A DNA stretch of 64,000 nt from Rhodoferax sp. TS-BS-61-7 (GCF_002943465.1 NZ_PTQY01000008.1:62001-126000), one strand, 5' to 3'; positions 41,777-49,752 are shown, counted from the stretch's first letter. Program-made: numbers and translations. Notes: generated by a model from the sequence alone, not told the origin.

Positions 41777-42622
41777 ATGCATTTACCCGTCGTTGACTTC
41801 ACCAGCCCTACCGCTCCACAAGAGTTTTGCAAAAGCCTGCATGAAACCGGCTTTGGCGTGCTGAAGAACCACCCGCTAAACCAGGACCTGGTGGAAAGTA
41901 TTTACGCCGAATGGTTGGGCTTTTTCAAGACCGATGCCAAACAGCAATACGCCCACGACCCGGTCAAGCATGACGGTTACTTCTCGCCCAGCGTGTCCGA
42001 AACAGCCAAGAACAACACCAAAAAAGACCTCAAGGAGTTCTTCCACATCTACCCCTGGGGCCGGTACCCCGCCGAGGTAAGCGACAACGCCCAGCGTTAC
42101 TACGCGCAGGGCGCTGCGCTGGCCGCTACCCTGCTGGGTTGGGTGGAAGACAACTCCCCGGCGGAGGTGAAGGCGCGTTACTCCATGCCGCTACCGAAGA
42201 TGATTGAAGGCAGCGACCACACCCTGCTGCGCGTGCTGCACTACCCACCCCTGCAGGGCGACGAAGACCCCGGCGCCGTGCGCGCTGCGGCGCATGAAGA
42301 CATCAACCTACTGACCATCCTGCCTGCCGCCACAGAGCCCGGCCTGCAGGTCAAAGGCAAAGACAACGCCTGGTTTGACGTGCCCTGCGACTTTGGCTAC
42401 CTCATCGTCAACATTGGCGACATGCTGCAAGAGGCCTCCGGCCACTACTACCCCAGCACTTCGCACCGCGTGCTTAACCCCAAAGGCGAAGGCGCCAAAA
42501 AGTCGCGTATCTCGCTGCCGCTGTTTTTGCACCCGCGCCGCGAGGTGGTGCTGTCCGAGCGCTACACGGTGGAAACGTACTTCAACGAACGCATGGAAGA
42601 GCTGCGCGGCAAGAAGTATTGA
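41777..42622 (+). CDS. 2-oxoglutarate/Fe(II)-type dioxygenase (isopenicillin-N-synthase family)
   Basis: 281-residue non-haem iron oxygenase. The Fe facial triad is AHEDINLLTIL (His-x-Asp) and STSHRVLNP (second His), and SRISLPLFLHP supplies the Arg-x-Ser that binds 2-oxoglutarate carboxylate. An N-terminal DIOX_N-like part (VVDFTSPTAPQEFCKSL) precedes. ATG 41777 has GCGAGGA upstream. The tight link to the nucleoside hydrolase suggests a base or nucleoside substrate, but family members range from hormone to antibiotic enzymes, so the substrate is unknown. Confidence 0.87.
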   Translation: MHLPVVDFTSPTAPQEFCKSLHETGFGVLKNHPLNQDLVESIYAEWLGFFKTDAKQQYAHDPVKHDGYFSPSVSETAKNNTKKDLKEFFHIYPWGRYPAEVSDNAQRYYAQGAALAATLLGWVEDNSPAEVKARYSMPLPKMIEGSDHTLLRVLHYPPLQGDEDPGAVRAAAHEDINLLTILPAATEPGLQVKGKDNAWFDVPCDFGYLIVNIGDMLQEASGHYYPSTSHRVLNPKGEGAKKSRISLPLFLHPRREVVLSERYTVETYFNERMEELRGKKY

Positions 42623-42634
42623 GTTTGGGGGCTT

Positions 42635-43093
42635 GTGAGTAAAAACACGCCGTCGCAGTTCGTTCGAATGCGAATTTTGCTTACCAGCCCGCCGCCGGGC
42701 GTCCAGTTCGCTGTGCAACGCGGAAAGTCGGAGCTGCTTGAGCCTTCATCCGGGCAACACGAGGCGATTCAGTTCGATTTTTCGCTTCGTCTTGGCGCAC
42801 CGCTGCCAGACGGGTCGGTTAACTTTTTGGGTGAGATTGCTCAAGGCACCCCCTCAGACCGTTTTATCTATATCAACTCTGGCACCCTGGCTGGCCAGGC
42901 CGGCTCGTGCTGGACACGTCGTGCGAAGTTGAAGCTGGCCTCCATTCCGCAAAATATCGTCGAAGAGGCCGTCTCTACGTCTCATGGAATCATCGAGGCC
43001 CACATTCTCGGCACCATGGGCGACAACGGGCCAATTTGCGCCTCAGTGAAGCCACATGCCGTCGTGTGGAGCTTTGCAGGCAATGTTGTGTAA
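42635..43093 (+). CDS. DUF5990-like protein of unknown function
   Basis: 152-residue protein, probably GTG start at 42635 with a G-rich stretch upstream. Visible features are MRILLTSPPPGVQFAVQRG, IQFDFSLRLGAPLPDGSVNFLGEIAQG and FIYINSGTLAGQAGS. WTRRAKLKLASIP and a conserved C-terminal GRGPDGGPVCAS-like segment, here GDNGPICASVKP, follow. It resembles a domain of unknown function found singly in many bacteria. 12 bp downstream of the oxygenase gene, so possibly the last gene of that operon; codon use looks less GC-biased than its neighbours. Confidence 0.75.
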   Translation: MSKNTPSQFVRMRILLTSPPPGVQFAVQRGKSELLEPSSGQHEAIQFDFSLRLGAPLPDGSVNFLGEIAQGTPSDRFIYINSGTLAGQAGSCWTRRAKLKLASIPQNIVEEAVSTSHGIIEAHILGTMGDNGPICASVKPHAVVWSFAGNVV

Positions 43094-43195
43094 CCCTTCG
43101 CCACGCCCCCCGAAACATCCATATAACCAAACTTCATACCCCCATAGCTAAAAAATAGTTTTCAATCTAAGCCCGCCCCCCTACAGTCCGGGCCT

Positions 43196-43987
43196 ATGCA
43201 TGATTTGGCGTTTGTATTTGCGGGCTTCTTTGTGGGCTTGATCGTGGGGCTCACGGGGGTTGGCGGCGGCTCGTTGATGACGCCCATCTTGATCTTCTTT
43301 TTTGGCGTGAAGCCCTATATGGCGGTGGGGACTGACCTGCTGTTTGCGGCCTTCACCAAGATGGGGGGCACGGTCAAGCTGGCGCGCTCCAAACACATCG
43401 ACTGGCGCGTGGTGATCAACCTGTCGGCGGGCAGCATTCCCGCGGCGCTCATCACCCTCTATGTATTGCACACCTTGGGCGCCACCAGCCCGGAGGTGCA
43501 GCGCCTGATGACCACCACCCTGGGCGCCGCGCTGCTGATGACGGCCGCGGCCACGCTGTACAAGGCTTTGCGTGGCAAAAGCGCCCCCGTAACGGTGGCC
43601 GCCGGCCAGGAAGCCGCCGCCGCCCGCCCCCGCCACTGGAGCCTGCCGTTGCTGTTTGGCGCGCTCATTGGCACGCTGGTTACACTCACGTCCGTCGGCG
43701 CGGGCGCCATTGGTGTCACGGTGTTGATGCTGCTGTACCCGCTGCTGCCTCTGCCGCGCATCGTGGCGGCGGACATTGCTTACGCGGTGCCGCTGACGCT
43801 GGTGGCCGGTATGGGCCACGCCTCGCTGGGTTCGGTGGACTGGCCGCTGCTGGCCAAGCTGCTGGTGGGTTCGATCCCCGGCATCTGGGTGGGTTCGCAC
43901 CTGATGTTCAAAACGCCTGAGCGCGTCATTCGTTCTTTGCTTTCCATCCTTCTTGCCTATGCTGGCTTGAAACTCATTGCTTTGTGA
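43196..43987 (+). CDS. TauE/SafE-family sulfite exporter-like permease
   Basis: 263-residue membrane protein with about eight helices and the two family repeats: LIVGLTGVGGGSLMTPILIF at the start and GTLVTLTSVGAGAIGVTVL in the middle. KPYMAVGTDLLFAAFTKMGG is also typical. Encoded directly ahead of cysI, so it probably handles sulfite or a related sulfur anion linked to sulfate assimilation. A/T-rich DNA at about 43120-43165 just upstream is the only plausible promoter/CysB region for the whole cys operon. Confidence 0.9.
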   Translation: MHDLAFVFAGFFVGLIVGLTGVGGGSLMTPILIFFFGVKPYMAVGTDLLFAAFTKMGGTVKLARSKHIDWRVVINLSAGSIPAALITLYVLHTLGATSPEVQRLMTTTLGAALLMTAAATLYKALRGKSAPVTVAAGQEAAAARPRHWSLPLLFGALIGTLVTLTSVGAGAIGVTVLMLLYPLLPLPRIVAADIAYAVPLTLVAGMGHASLGSVDWPLLAKLLVGSIPGIWVGSHLMFKTPERVIRSLLSILLAYAGLKLIAL

Positions 43988-44028
43988 AACCTTGCGGGAC
44001 AGATCTTCAGCTCTGTCCTCAACTAACT

Positions 44029-45846
44029 ATGTACCAATACACCGAATTTGACCGCCAGTTCGTCCGTGCCCGTGCTGCCCAGCACCGCGACCAGCTGGAA
44101 CGCAACCTGGCCGGCACGTTGAGCGACGACGAGTTCCGCCCCCTGCGCCTGCAAAACGGCTGGTACATCCAGCGCTACGCGCCCATGCTGCGCGTGGCCG
44201 TGCCCTACGGCGAGCTGTCCAGCGCCCAACTGCGCGTGCTAGCCCGCATCGCCCGCGAATACGACCACCCGAGCAAGGAAGTGTTTGACACCGCCATTGG
44301 CGCGCAAGCCGCCTGGGGCACCACCCACCTGCCCGTGGGCTACGGCCACTTCACCACGCGCCAAAACGTACAGTTCAACTGGATTCCGCTGGCCAAGAGC
44401 GCCGACGTGATGGACCTGCTGGCCACGGTCAACATGCACGGCATCCAGACCAGCGGCAACTGCATCCGCAACATCACCAGCGACGAGCTGGCCGGCGTGG
44501 CGCCCGACGAGATTGCCGACCCCCGCCCGTGGGCCGAAATCATGCGCCAGTGGAGCACGCTGCACCCCGAGTTCGCCTTCCTGCCGCGCAAGTTCAAGAT
44601 CGCCATCACCGGCGCTACGGCTGACCGTGCCGCCACCCATTGGCACGACGTGGGCCTGCATCTGAAGAAGAACGAAGCCGGCGAGCCGGGCTTCAAGGTG
44701 CTGGTGGGCGGTGGCATGGGCCGCACGCCCGTCATCGGCACCACCATCCGCGAATTCCTGCCTGCGCTGCAGATCATGAATTACCTGGAAGCCGTGGTGC
44801 GTGTCTACAACCGCTGGGGCCGCCGCGACAACATGTACAAGGCGCGCATCAAGATCTTGGTGAAGGCCGAAGGCCAGCGCTACATCGACGAGGTGGAAGC
44901 CGAGTACCAGCAGATCCTGACCGTGGACGGCGCGCCGCACACCATCACCCAGGCCGAGCTGGACCGTGTTGCAGCATCATTTGTGCCTCCAGCCCTTGTG
45001 GAATCTGCGCGAGCAGCTACTAAAACCGTAGCAGTTCCACCCGAGCGCCAACGCGACTACGACCGCTGGCTGCAGCAAAACGTGGCGGCGCACCAGAACC
45101 CCAAGCTGCGCGCCGTGACCCTGAGCTTCAAGCGCCTGGGCCAGGCCCCCGGTGATGCCGACGCCGACCAGTTGGACACCGCAGCCGCCTTGGCCGACGA
45201 ATTCAGCGCTGGCGAAGTGCGCGTGACGCACGACCAAAACCTGCTGCTGCCTTGGGTGAACGAAGCCGACCTGCCCGCCCTGTGGGTGGCCGCCAGCCAC
45301 GCCGGTTTGGCCCGCAGCAACATCCGCCTGCTGACCGACATGATCGCCTGCCCCGGCGGCGATTTCTGCGCGCTGGCCAATGCCCGCTCCATCCCGATTG
45401 CCGAAGCCATCACCGAGCGCTACCAGGACATGGACGAGCTGCACGACCTGGGCGAGATTGACCTGCATATCAGCGGTTGCATCAACAGTTGCGGCCACCA
45501 CCACAGCGGCCACATTGGCATTTTGGGTGTGGATAAGGACGGCAAGGAGTGGTATCAGGTGTCGCTGGGCGGCTCCGATGGCTCCACGCTGAGCGGTGCC
45601 GCCGTGCCCGGCAAGGTGGTGGGCCCGTCCTTTGGTGCGGGCGAAGTGCCCGGCGTCATCGAAGCGCTGCTGGACACCTTCCGCCTGAACCGCACCGGCC
45701 GCGAGACCTTTATCGACTGCGTGAAGCGTGTCGGCTTTGACACCTTCAAGGCTGCTGCCAACAGCGCCCGCTTGGCGGACAAACACGAAGAGCTGCACGC
45801 CCTGCCCAAGTCGTCTGGCTATGCCAAAGACGCGCAAGAAGCCTGA
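44029..45846 (+). CDS. cysI: Sulfite reductase, siroheme/4Fe-4S hemoprotein (CysI-like)
   Basis: 605-residue siroheme enzyme reducing sulfite to sulfide. The N-terminal half has GWYIQRYAPMLRVAVPYGEL, RQNVQFNWIPL and TSGNCIRNIT. The cluster cysteines in the C-terminal half are in DMIACPGGDFCALA and ISGCINSCGHHHSGH. ATG 44029 (MYQYTEFDRQFV) is preferred over a GTG at 43984 that overlaps the upstream stop. Residues ~315-336 (AASFVPPALVESARAATKTV), in the linker between halves, are the translation of an R1 repeat. No flavoprotein CysJ is adjacent. Confidence 0.92.
   Translation: MYQYTEFDRQFVRARAAQHRDQLERNLAGTLSDDEFRPLRLQNGWYIQRYAPMLRVAVPYGELSSAQLRVLARIAREYDHPSKEVFDTAIGAQAAWGTTHLPVGYGHFTTRQNVQFNWIPLAKSADVMDLLATVNMHGIQTSGNCIRNITSDELAGVAPDEIADPRPWAEIMRQWSTLHPEFAFLPRKFKIAITGATADRAATHWHDVGLHLKKNEAGEPGFKVLVGGGMGRTPVIGTTIREFLPALQIMNYLEAVVRVYNRWGRRDNMYKARIKILVKAEGQRYIDEVEAEYQQILTVDGAPHTITQAELDRVAASFVPPALVESARAATKTVAVPPERQRDYDRWLQQNVAAHQNPKLRAVTLSFKRLGQAPGDADADQLDTAAALADEFSAGEVRVTHDQNLLLPWVNEADLPALWVAASHAGLARSNIRLLTDMIACPGGDFCALANARSIPIAEAITERYQDMDELHDLGEIDLHISGCINSCGHHHSGHIGILGVDKDGKEWYQVSLGGSDGSTLSGAAVPGKVVGPSFGAGEVPGVIEALLDTFRLNRTGRETFIDCVKRVGFDTFKAAANSARLADKHEELHALPKSSGYAKDAQEA
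44972..45033 (-). repeat. R1 dispersed repeat, copy E, inside cysI (antisense to the gene)
   Basis: On the minus strand it shows GCTAC, TAGTAGCTGCTCGCGCAGAT and GGGCTGGAGGCAC, in R1 order. The gene reads its complement in the same frame as hrpA copy D; the two peptides share SF-x-PPA and A-x-K-x-(I/V)-A. It sits in the interdomain linker of CysI. Confidence 0.82.
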
Positions 45847-45870
45847 GCCCCGGACGCAGAAAGAGAGAAT

Positions 45871-45936
45871 TCACTATGAAATTGATAGCTGCCTCCGTAC
45901 ATTCCACCGGGGCTACTGCCGAAAATGCTCAAAACA
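45871..45936 (+). repeat. R1 dispersed repeat, copy F, forming the start of the DUF934 gene
   Basis: Reads TCACTATGAA, TTGATAGCTGCC, TTCCACCGGGGCTACTGCC and AAAATGCTCAAAAC, aligning along the full R1 length with copy C. The ATG start codon at 45876 lies inside the repeat's GCTAT-equivalent (ACTATG), so the repeat supplies the start and the first ~20 residues. Confidence 0.8.
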
Positions 45937-46274
45937 TTCTCGCCATTGCCAACACCGAAGACCCACGCAGCGTGTCGCTGGCCGGCGTGACCCGCATCGA
46001 CCTGCACTTCCCCAAGTTCACCGACGGCCGCGCCTACAGCCAGGCCTTCCTGCTGCGCCGCCGCCTGGGCTTTACTGGCGAGATCCGTGCCACCGGCGAC
46101 GTGCTCATCGACCAACTGGTGCAAATGGAGCGCACAGGTTTTGACGTGGCCGTGCTGCGCGAAGACCAGAACGTGGACTTTGCCCAACGCCAGTTTGACC
46201 GCTACCGCGGCTTCTACCAGGGTGACGCAGTTACCGTGAAGCCCGTGTTTGCCCGTGAAGGAGCCACCGCATGA
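45876..46274 (+). CDS. DUF934 protein of the sulfate-assimilation operon
   Basis: 132-residue protein conserved next to cysI/cysH in proteobacteria, function not established. The core is VSLAGVTRIDLHFPKFTDGRAYSQ, LRRRLGFTGEIRATGDVLIDQLVQMERTGFD and the C-terminal QFDRYRGFYQGD. The first ~20 residues (KLIAASVHSTGATAENAQN) do not look like the family's usual N-terminus and are encoded by R1 copy F. An older start may have been replaced. The stop overlaps cysH by four bases, so the two are coupled. Confidence 0.9.
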   Translation: MKLIAASVHSTGATAENAQNILAIANTEDPRSVSLAGVTRIDLHFPKFTDGRAYSQAFLLRRRLGFTGEIRATGDVLIDQLVQMERTGFDVAVLREDQNVDFAQRQFDRYRGFYQGDAVTVKPVFAREGATA

Positions 46275-46894
46275 GCACGATTGACCTCGCCAAAATCAAC
46301 GCCGACTTGGGCCATGACGCCCCCGGTCTCGTGGCATGGGCCCTGGCCCTGAACCAAAGCCCCATCGTCACCACCAATTTCCGCCCGTTCGAGGCCGTGA
46401 TCCTGCACATGGTCGCGCGTGTCAAACCCGACGTGCCCGTGGTCTGGATGGACAACGGCTACAACACCGAAGCCACCTACCGCTTCGCCGACGAAGTGAC
46501 CAAACAACTTGGCCTGAACCTGCGCATCTATCTGCCACTGCGCACACGCGCGCACCGCGAAGCGGTGGAAGGCCCCTTGCCCGGGCTCGATGACCCGCGC
46601 CACGCCGCTTTCACCGAAGAGGTGAAGCTGGAGCCGTTCACCCGCGCGCTGCGCGAGACCGCGCCCAAGGTCTGGTTCACCGCGCTGCGCGCCACCGACA
46701 GTGCCGTGCGCGCCCAGATGGACCCGGTCAGCATCAACCCTGATGGCCTGATCAAGGTTGCTCCGCTGCTGCACTGGTCATCCAAAGAACTGTACCAGTA
46801 CTGCGAGGCCCACGGCCTGCCCAACAATTTCGACTATGTGGACCCCACCAAGGGCGAAGACCAGCGCGAGTGCGGCTTGCACATTGCGCACTGA
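46271..46894 (+). CDS. cysH: Phosphoadenylyl/adenylyl-sulfate reductase (thioredoxin-dependent family)
   Basis: 207-residue CysH-family reductase making sulfite from activated sulfate. Visible are TTNFRPFEAVILHMVARV, VPVVWMDNGYNTEATYRFAD and LHWSSKELYQYCEAHGLP. The C-terminal catalytic motif ECGLH is present. The CC pairs that bind 4Fe-4S in bacterial APS reductases are missing: the position normally CCxxRKVEPL reads EEVKLEPF. It should therefore be cluster-free, as in PAPS reductases, yet no APS kinase (cysC) is present in the window. Substrate assignment is open. The length is a little short for the family. Confidence 0.88.
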   Translation: MSTIDLAKINADLGHDAPGLVAWALALNQSPIVTTNFRPFEAVILHMVARVKPDVPVVWMDNGYNTEATYRFADEVTKQLGLNLRIYLPLRTRAHREAVEGPLPGLDDPRHAAFTEEVKLEPFTRALRETAPKVWFTALRATDSAVRAQMDPVSINPDGLIKVAPLLHWSSKELYQYCEAHGLPNNFDYVDPTKGEDQRECGLHIAH

Positions 46895-46907
46895 ACCAGA
46901 CAACGCC

Positions 46908-47840
46908 ATGAACGCCATGACAGACACCTCCCATTTCGAACGCCTATCCAACCAGCACCTCGACGCGCTGGAAGAAGAGACGATCTTCATCCTGCGCGAA
47001 GTGGCGGCCGCCTTTGAGCGCCCCACGCTGCTGTTCTCGGGCGGCAAGGATTCGCTGGTCATGCTCAAGTGCGCTGAAAAAGCCTTTGGCGTAGGCCGCA
47101 TCCCCTACCCGCTGCTGATGATCGACACCGGCCACAACTTCCATGAAGTGACCGATTTCCGCGACTTCCGCGCCAAGGAACTGGGCGCCGAGCTCATCGT
47201 GCGCAGCGTGGAAGACTCGATGGCCCGCGGCACCGTGCGCCTGGCCCACCCCGGCGAGTCGCGCAACGTGCACCAGTCGGTCACGCTGCTGGAAGCCATC
47301 GACGAATTCCGCTTTGACGCGCTGATCGGCGGGGCCCGCCGCGACGAAGAAAAAGCCCGCGCCAAGGAGCGCATCTTCTCCCACCGCGACAGCTTCGGCC
47401 AATGGCAACCCAAGGCCCAGCGCCCCGAGCTGTGGACCCTGTTCAACACCCGCCTGCAGCCGGGCGAACACTTCCGCGTGTTCCCCATCAGCAACTGGAC
47501 CGAGCTGGACGTCTGGCAGTACATCGAACGCGAAAAAATTGCGCTGCCAAGCCTGTACTACACGCACAAGCGCGATGTGGTCGAACGCAAGGGCCTGCTG
47601 GTGCCGGTGACGGACCTGACACCCGCCAAAAATGGTGAGCAAATTGAGAGCCGCGATGTGCGCTTCCGCACCGTGGGCGATATCACCTGCACATGCCCGG
47701 TGGAAAGCACGGCCGCCACCGCCGCCGACATCGTGATCGAAACCCTGGCCGCCGACGTGAGCGAACGTGGCGCGACCCGCATGGACGACAAAACTTCTGA
47801 GGCTTCGATGGAGAAGCGCAAAAAGGACGGATATTTTTGA
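46908..47840 (+). CDS. cysD: Sulfate adenylyltransferase subunit 2
   Basis: 310-residue small subunit of ATP sulfurylase. It carries the PP-loop LLFSGGKDSLVMLKCAEKAF. Other family segments are PLLMIDTGHNFHEVTDFRD, ALIGGARRDEEKARAKERI, FPISNWTELDVWQYIERE and the C-terminal KRKKDGYF. ATG 46908 gives the standard N-terminus; a second ATG three codons on is possible. It forms a heterodimer with CysN. 126 bp with an R2 repeat separate it from cysN. Confidence 0.95.
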   Translation: MNAMTDTSHFERLSNQHLDALEEETIFILREVAAAFERPTLLFSGGKDSLVMLKCAEKAFGVGRIPYPLLMIDTGHNFHEVTDFRDFRAKELGAELIVRSVEDSMARGTVRLAHPGESRNVHQSVTLLEAIDEFRFDALIGGARRDEEKARAKERIFSHRDSFGQWQPKAQRPELWTLFNTRLQPGEHFRVFPISNWTELDVWQYIEREKIALPSLYYTHKRDVVERKGLLVPVTDLTPAKNGEQIESRDVRFRTVGDITCTCPVESTAATAADIVIETLAADVSERGATRMDDKTSEASMEKRKKDGYF

Positions 47841-47842
47841 AC

Positions 47843-47930
47843 ACCCCCCGGCTTGCCCACTGCGTGTGGCCGCGTTCCCCCTTGCAGGGGGCGATACCAG
47901 CGGTCCGGCAAAGCCGGTTCCGCGGTATCC
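47843..47930 (+). repeat. R2 GC-rich intergenic repeat, copy 2
   Basis: ACCCCCCGGC, then GTTCCCCCTTGCAGGGGGCG, then CCGGCAAAGCCGG and CCGCGGTAT: the same order of blocks as copy 1 at 11591. It begins a few bases after the cysD stop and lies inside the otherwise continuous cysD-cysN operon. Confidence 0.72.
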
Positions 47931-47966
47931 CTGGTATGAAGACACGTTGACCTACAAAGAATCTTT

Positions 47967-49301
47967 ATGACAACCGCTACAAATACGATAGCTACTCCCG
48001 CAACATCTACGGGCGCTAGCGGCACAAATGACACTTCATCTGCGCTGCGCTTCATCACCTGCGGCAGTGTGGACGACGGCAAGAGCACGCTGATTGGCCG
48101 CCTGCTGGTAGACAGCCGCTCCGTGCTACAGGACCAGTTGGCCAACGTCTCCAAAAGCGGCGAGGCCGACCTGGCGCTGTTCACCGACGGCCTGAGCGCC
48201 GAGCGCGAGCAAGGCATCACCATCGACGTGGCCTACCGCTACTTCGCCACGCCCGCGCGCAAGTTCATCATTGGCGATGCGCCCGGCCACGAGCAGTACA
48301 CCCGCAACATGGTCACCGCTGCCAGCAGTGCCCACGCCGCGGTGGTGCTGGTGGACGCGACGAAGCTGAAGTGGAATGTGGACGGCCTGGTGGACCTGCT
48401 GCCGCAGACCCGCCGCCACAGCCTGCTGGTGAACCTGCTGCGCGTGCCCGGCATCATCTTTGCGGTGAACAAGCTCGACGCCCTGGGCGACGACGCGGCC
48501 AAGGCCTTTGCCAAGATCACCGAAGCGCTGCACGCGTTTGCGGCCCAAGCTGGCATTGCCGTTACCGCCACCATCCCCATGTCGGCCCTGAAAGGCCACA
48601 ACGTGGTCACCGCCAACCCCGGCTGGTGCGGCTACCACGGCCCTAGCCTGCTGGCGCTGCTGGAAACCCTGCCCGTGACCGCCGCCGAGACCACCGTGCC
48701 GTTTGCCTTCCCCGTGCAGTGGGTCGAAAAGTTCCATGACTCCGCCGACACCAGCAAGGGCCGCCGCGTGTTCTGGGGCCGTGTGGCCACCGGTACCGTG
48801 CAGCCTGGCGACACCGTCTCCATCCTGCCCAGTGGCAAAACCGCCGTGGTGGCCCAAGTACTGAACCACGCCCGCGTGCCCAAGCACGTGGGCGCTGGCC
48901 ACGGCGCCGGCCTGGTGCTGGACCGCGAAGTAGACGTGTCGCGCGGCGACTGGATTCTGGCCTCCAACGACGCCCCCAGCCACTTCGACACCACCCGCGA
49001 GATCAAGGCCACTGTTGCGTGGATGGACGACGAACCCCTGGTCGCCGGCCGCGTTTATCTGGCGCTGCATGGCCACCGCTGGATCAAGGCCAAGGTCAAA
49101 CGTATCGTGCACAGCCTGGACATCAACACGCTGAAAGAGCACGATGCGAAAGAGATCCTGCCCAACGCCATTGGCCACATTGAAGTGTCTTTGCAGGAGC
49201 CGATTGCGGCCCTGCCCTACCTGCAAAGCCGGGTGCTGGGGTCGCTGATTTTGGTGGATACGGCCAGCCACAAGACGTCGGGCGCGTTGCTGCTGGGTTG
49301 A
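47967..49301 (+). CDS. cysN: Sulfate adenylyltransferase subunit 1 (GTPase)
   Basis: 444-residue elongation-factor-like GTPase subunit of ATP sulfurylase. G1 is GSVDDGKSTLIGRLL, G3 DAPGHEQYTRNM and G4 NKLD. Domains 2 and 3 follow, with no C-terminal APS kinase domain. The first ~25 residues (TATNTIATPATSTGASG then TNDTS) are low complexity and are the translation of R1 copy G; the conserved protein begins at ALRFITCGSVDDG. The start ATG at 47967 precedes the repeat by seven bases. Confidence 0.95.
   Translation: MTTATNTIATPATSTGASGTNDTSSALRFITCGSVDDGKSTLIGRLLVDSRSVLQDQLANVSKSGEADLALFTDGLSAEREQGITIDVAYRYFATPARKFIIGDAPGHEQYTRNMVTAASSAHAAVVLVDATKLKWNVDGLVDLLPQTRRHSLLVNLLRVPGIIFAVNKLDALGDDAAKAFAKITEALHAFAAQAGIAVTATIPMSALKGHNVVTANPGWCGYHGPSLLALLETLPVTAAETTVPFAFPVQWVEKFHDSADTSKGRRVFWGRVATGTVQPGDTVSILPSGKTAVVAQVLNHARVPKHVGAGHGAGLVLDREVDVSRGDWILASNDAPSHFDTTREIKATVAWMDDEPLVAGRVYLALHGHRWIKAKVKRIVHSLDINTLKEHDAKEILPNAIGHIEVSLQEPIAALPYLQSRVLGSLILVDTASHKTSGALLLG
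47974..48040 (+). repeat. R1 dispersed repeat, copy G, inside the 5' end of cysN (sense)
   Basis: Reads CCGCTAC, ACGATAGCTACTCCCGCA, ACGGGCGCTAGCGGC and ACACTTCA, aligned end to end with copies C and F. It is translated in the same frame as copy F in the DUF934 gene; the shared peptide pattern is IA-x3/4-STGA-x2-N. Confidence 0.82.
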
Positions 49302-49315
49302 TGCAACACAAAGGA

Positions 49316-49339
49316 GTCACCCCTGTTTACGGGGGTGGC
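49316..49339 (+). terminator. Hairpin after cysN
   Basis: 8-bp stem GTCACCCC / GGGGTGGC (one G.T pair), loop of about 8 nt, 14 bases after the cysN stop. The following bases are TTCAAAA rather than a T run, so termination may be partial and fdxA could be reached by read-through. Confidence 0.5.
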
Positions 49340-49409
49340 TTCAAAACCCAATAAAATCAAGGGCTTGGCACTTTACTGCCACATTTACTACTTCTAGCCG
49401 CCAAACAAC

Positions 49410-49739
49410 ATGACACACATCGTCACCGAAGCCTGTATCAAGTGCAAATACACCGACTGCGTGGACGTGTGCCCCGTGGACTGCTTCCGCGAAGGCCCCA
49501 ACTTTCTGACCATCGACCCCGATGAGTGCATCGACTGCGCCGTCTGCATCCCCGAATGCCCGGTCAACGCCATTTACGCTGAAGAAGATGCGCCCAAAGA
49601 CCAGCAGCACATGATTCAGCTCAATGCCGAGCTGGCCCGCCTGCCTGGCTGGAAGAGCATCACCAAACGCAAGGCGCCATTGGGCGATGCCGACGACTGG
49701 AAAGACAAGACCGGCAAGCTGTCTGAACTGATCCGCTGA
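49410..49739 (+). CDS. fdxA: Ferredoxin FdxA (3Fe-4S/4Fe-4S type)
   Basis: 109-residue seven-iron ferredoxin. The first cluster motif is [18 protein letters not shown] and the second [17 protein letters not shown]. The C-terminal extension after about residue 60 ([20 protein letters not shown]) is usual for the family. Soluble low-potential electron carrier. Only 13 bp separate it from a ferredoxin reductase gene, and it follows the cys operon. Confidence 0.95.
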   Translation: MTHIVTEACIKCKYTDCVDVCPVDCFREGPNFLTIDPDECIDCAVCIPECPVNAIYAEEDAPKDQQHMIQLNAELARLPGWKSITKRKAPLGDADDWKDKTGKLSELIR

Positions 49740-49752
49740 CACGGCACACGGC

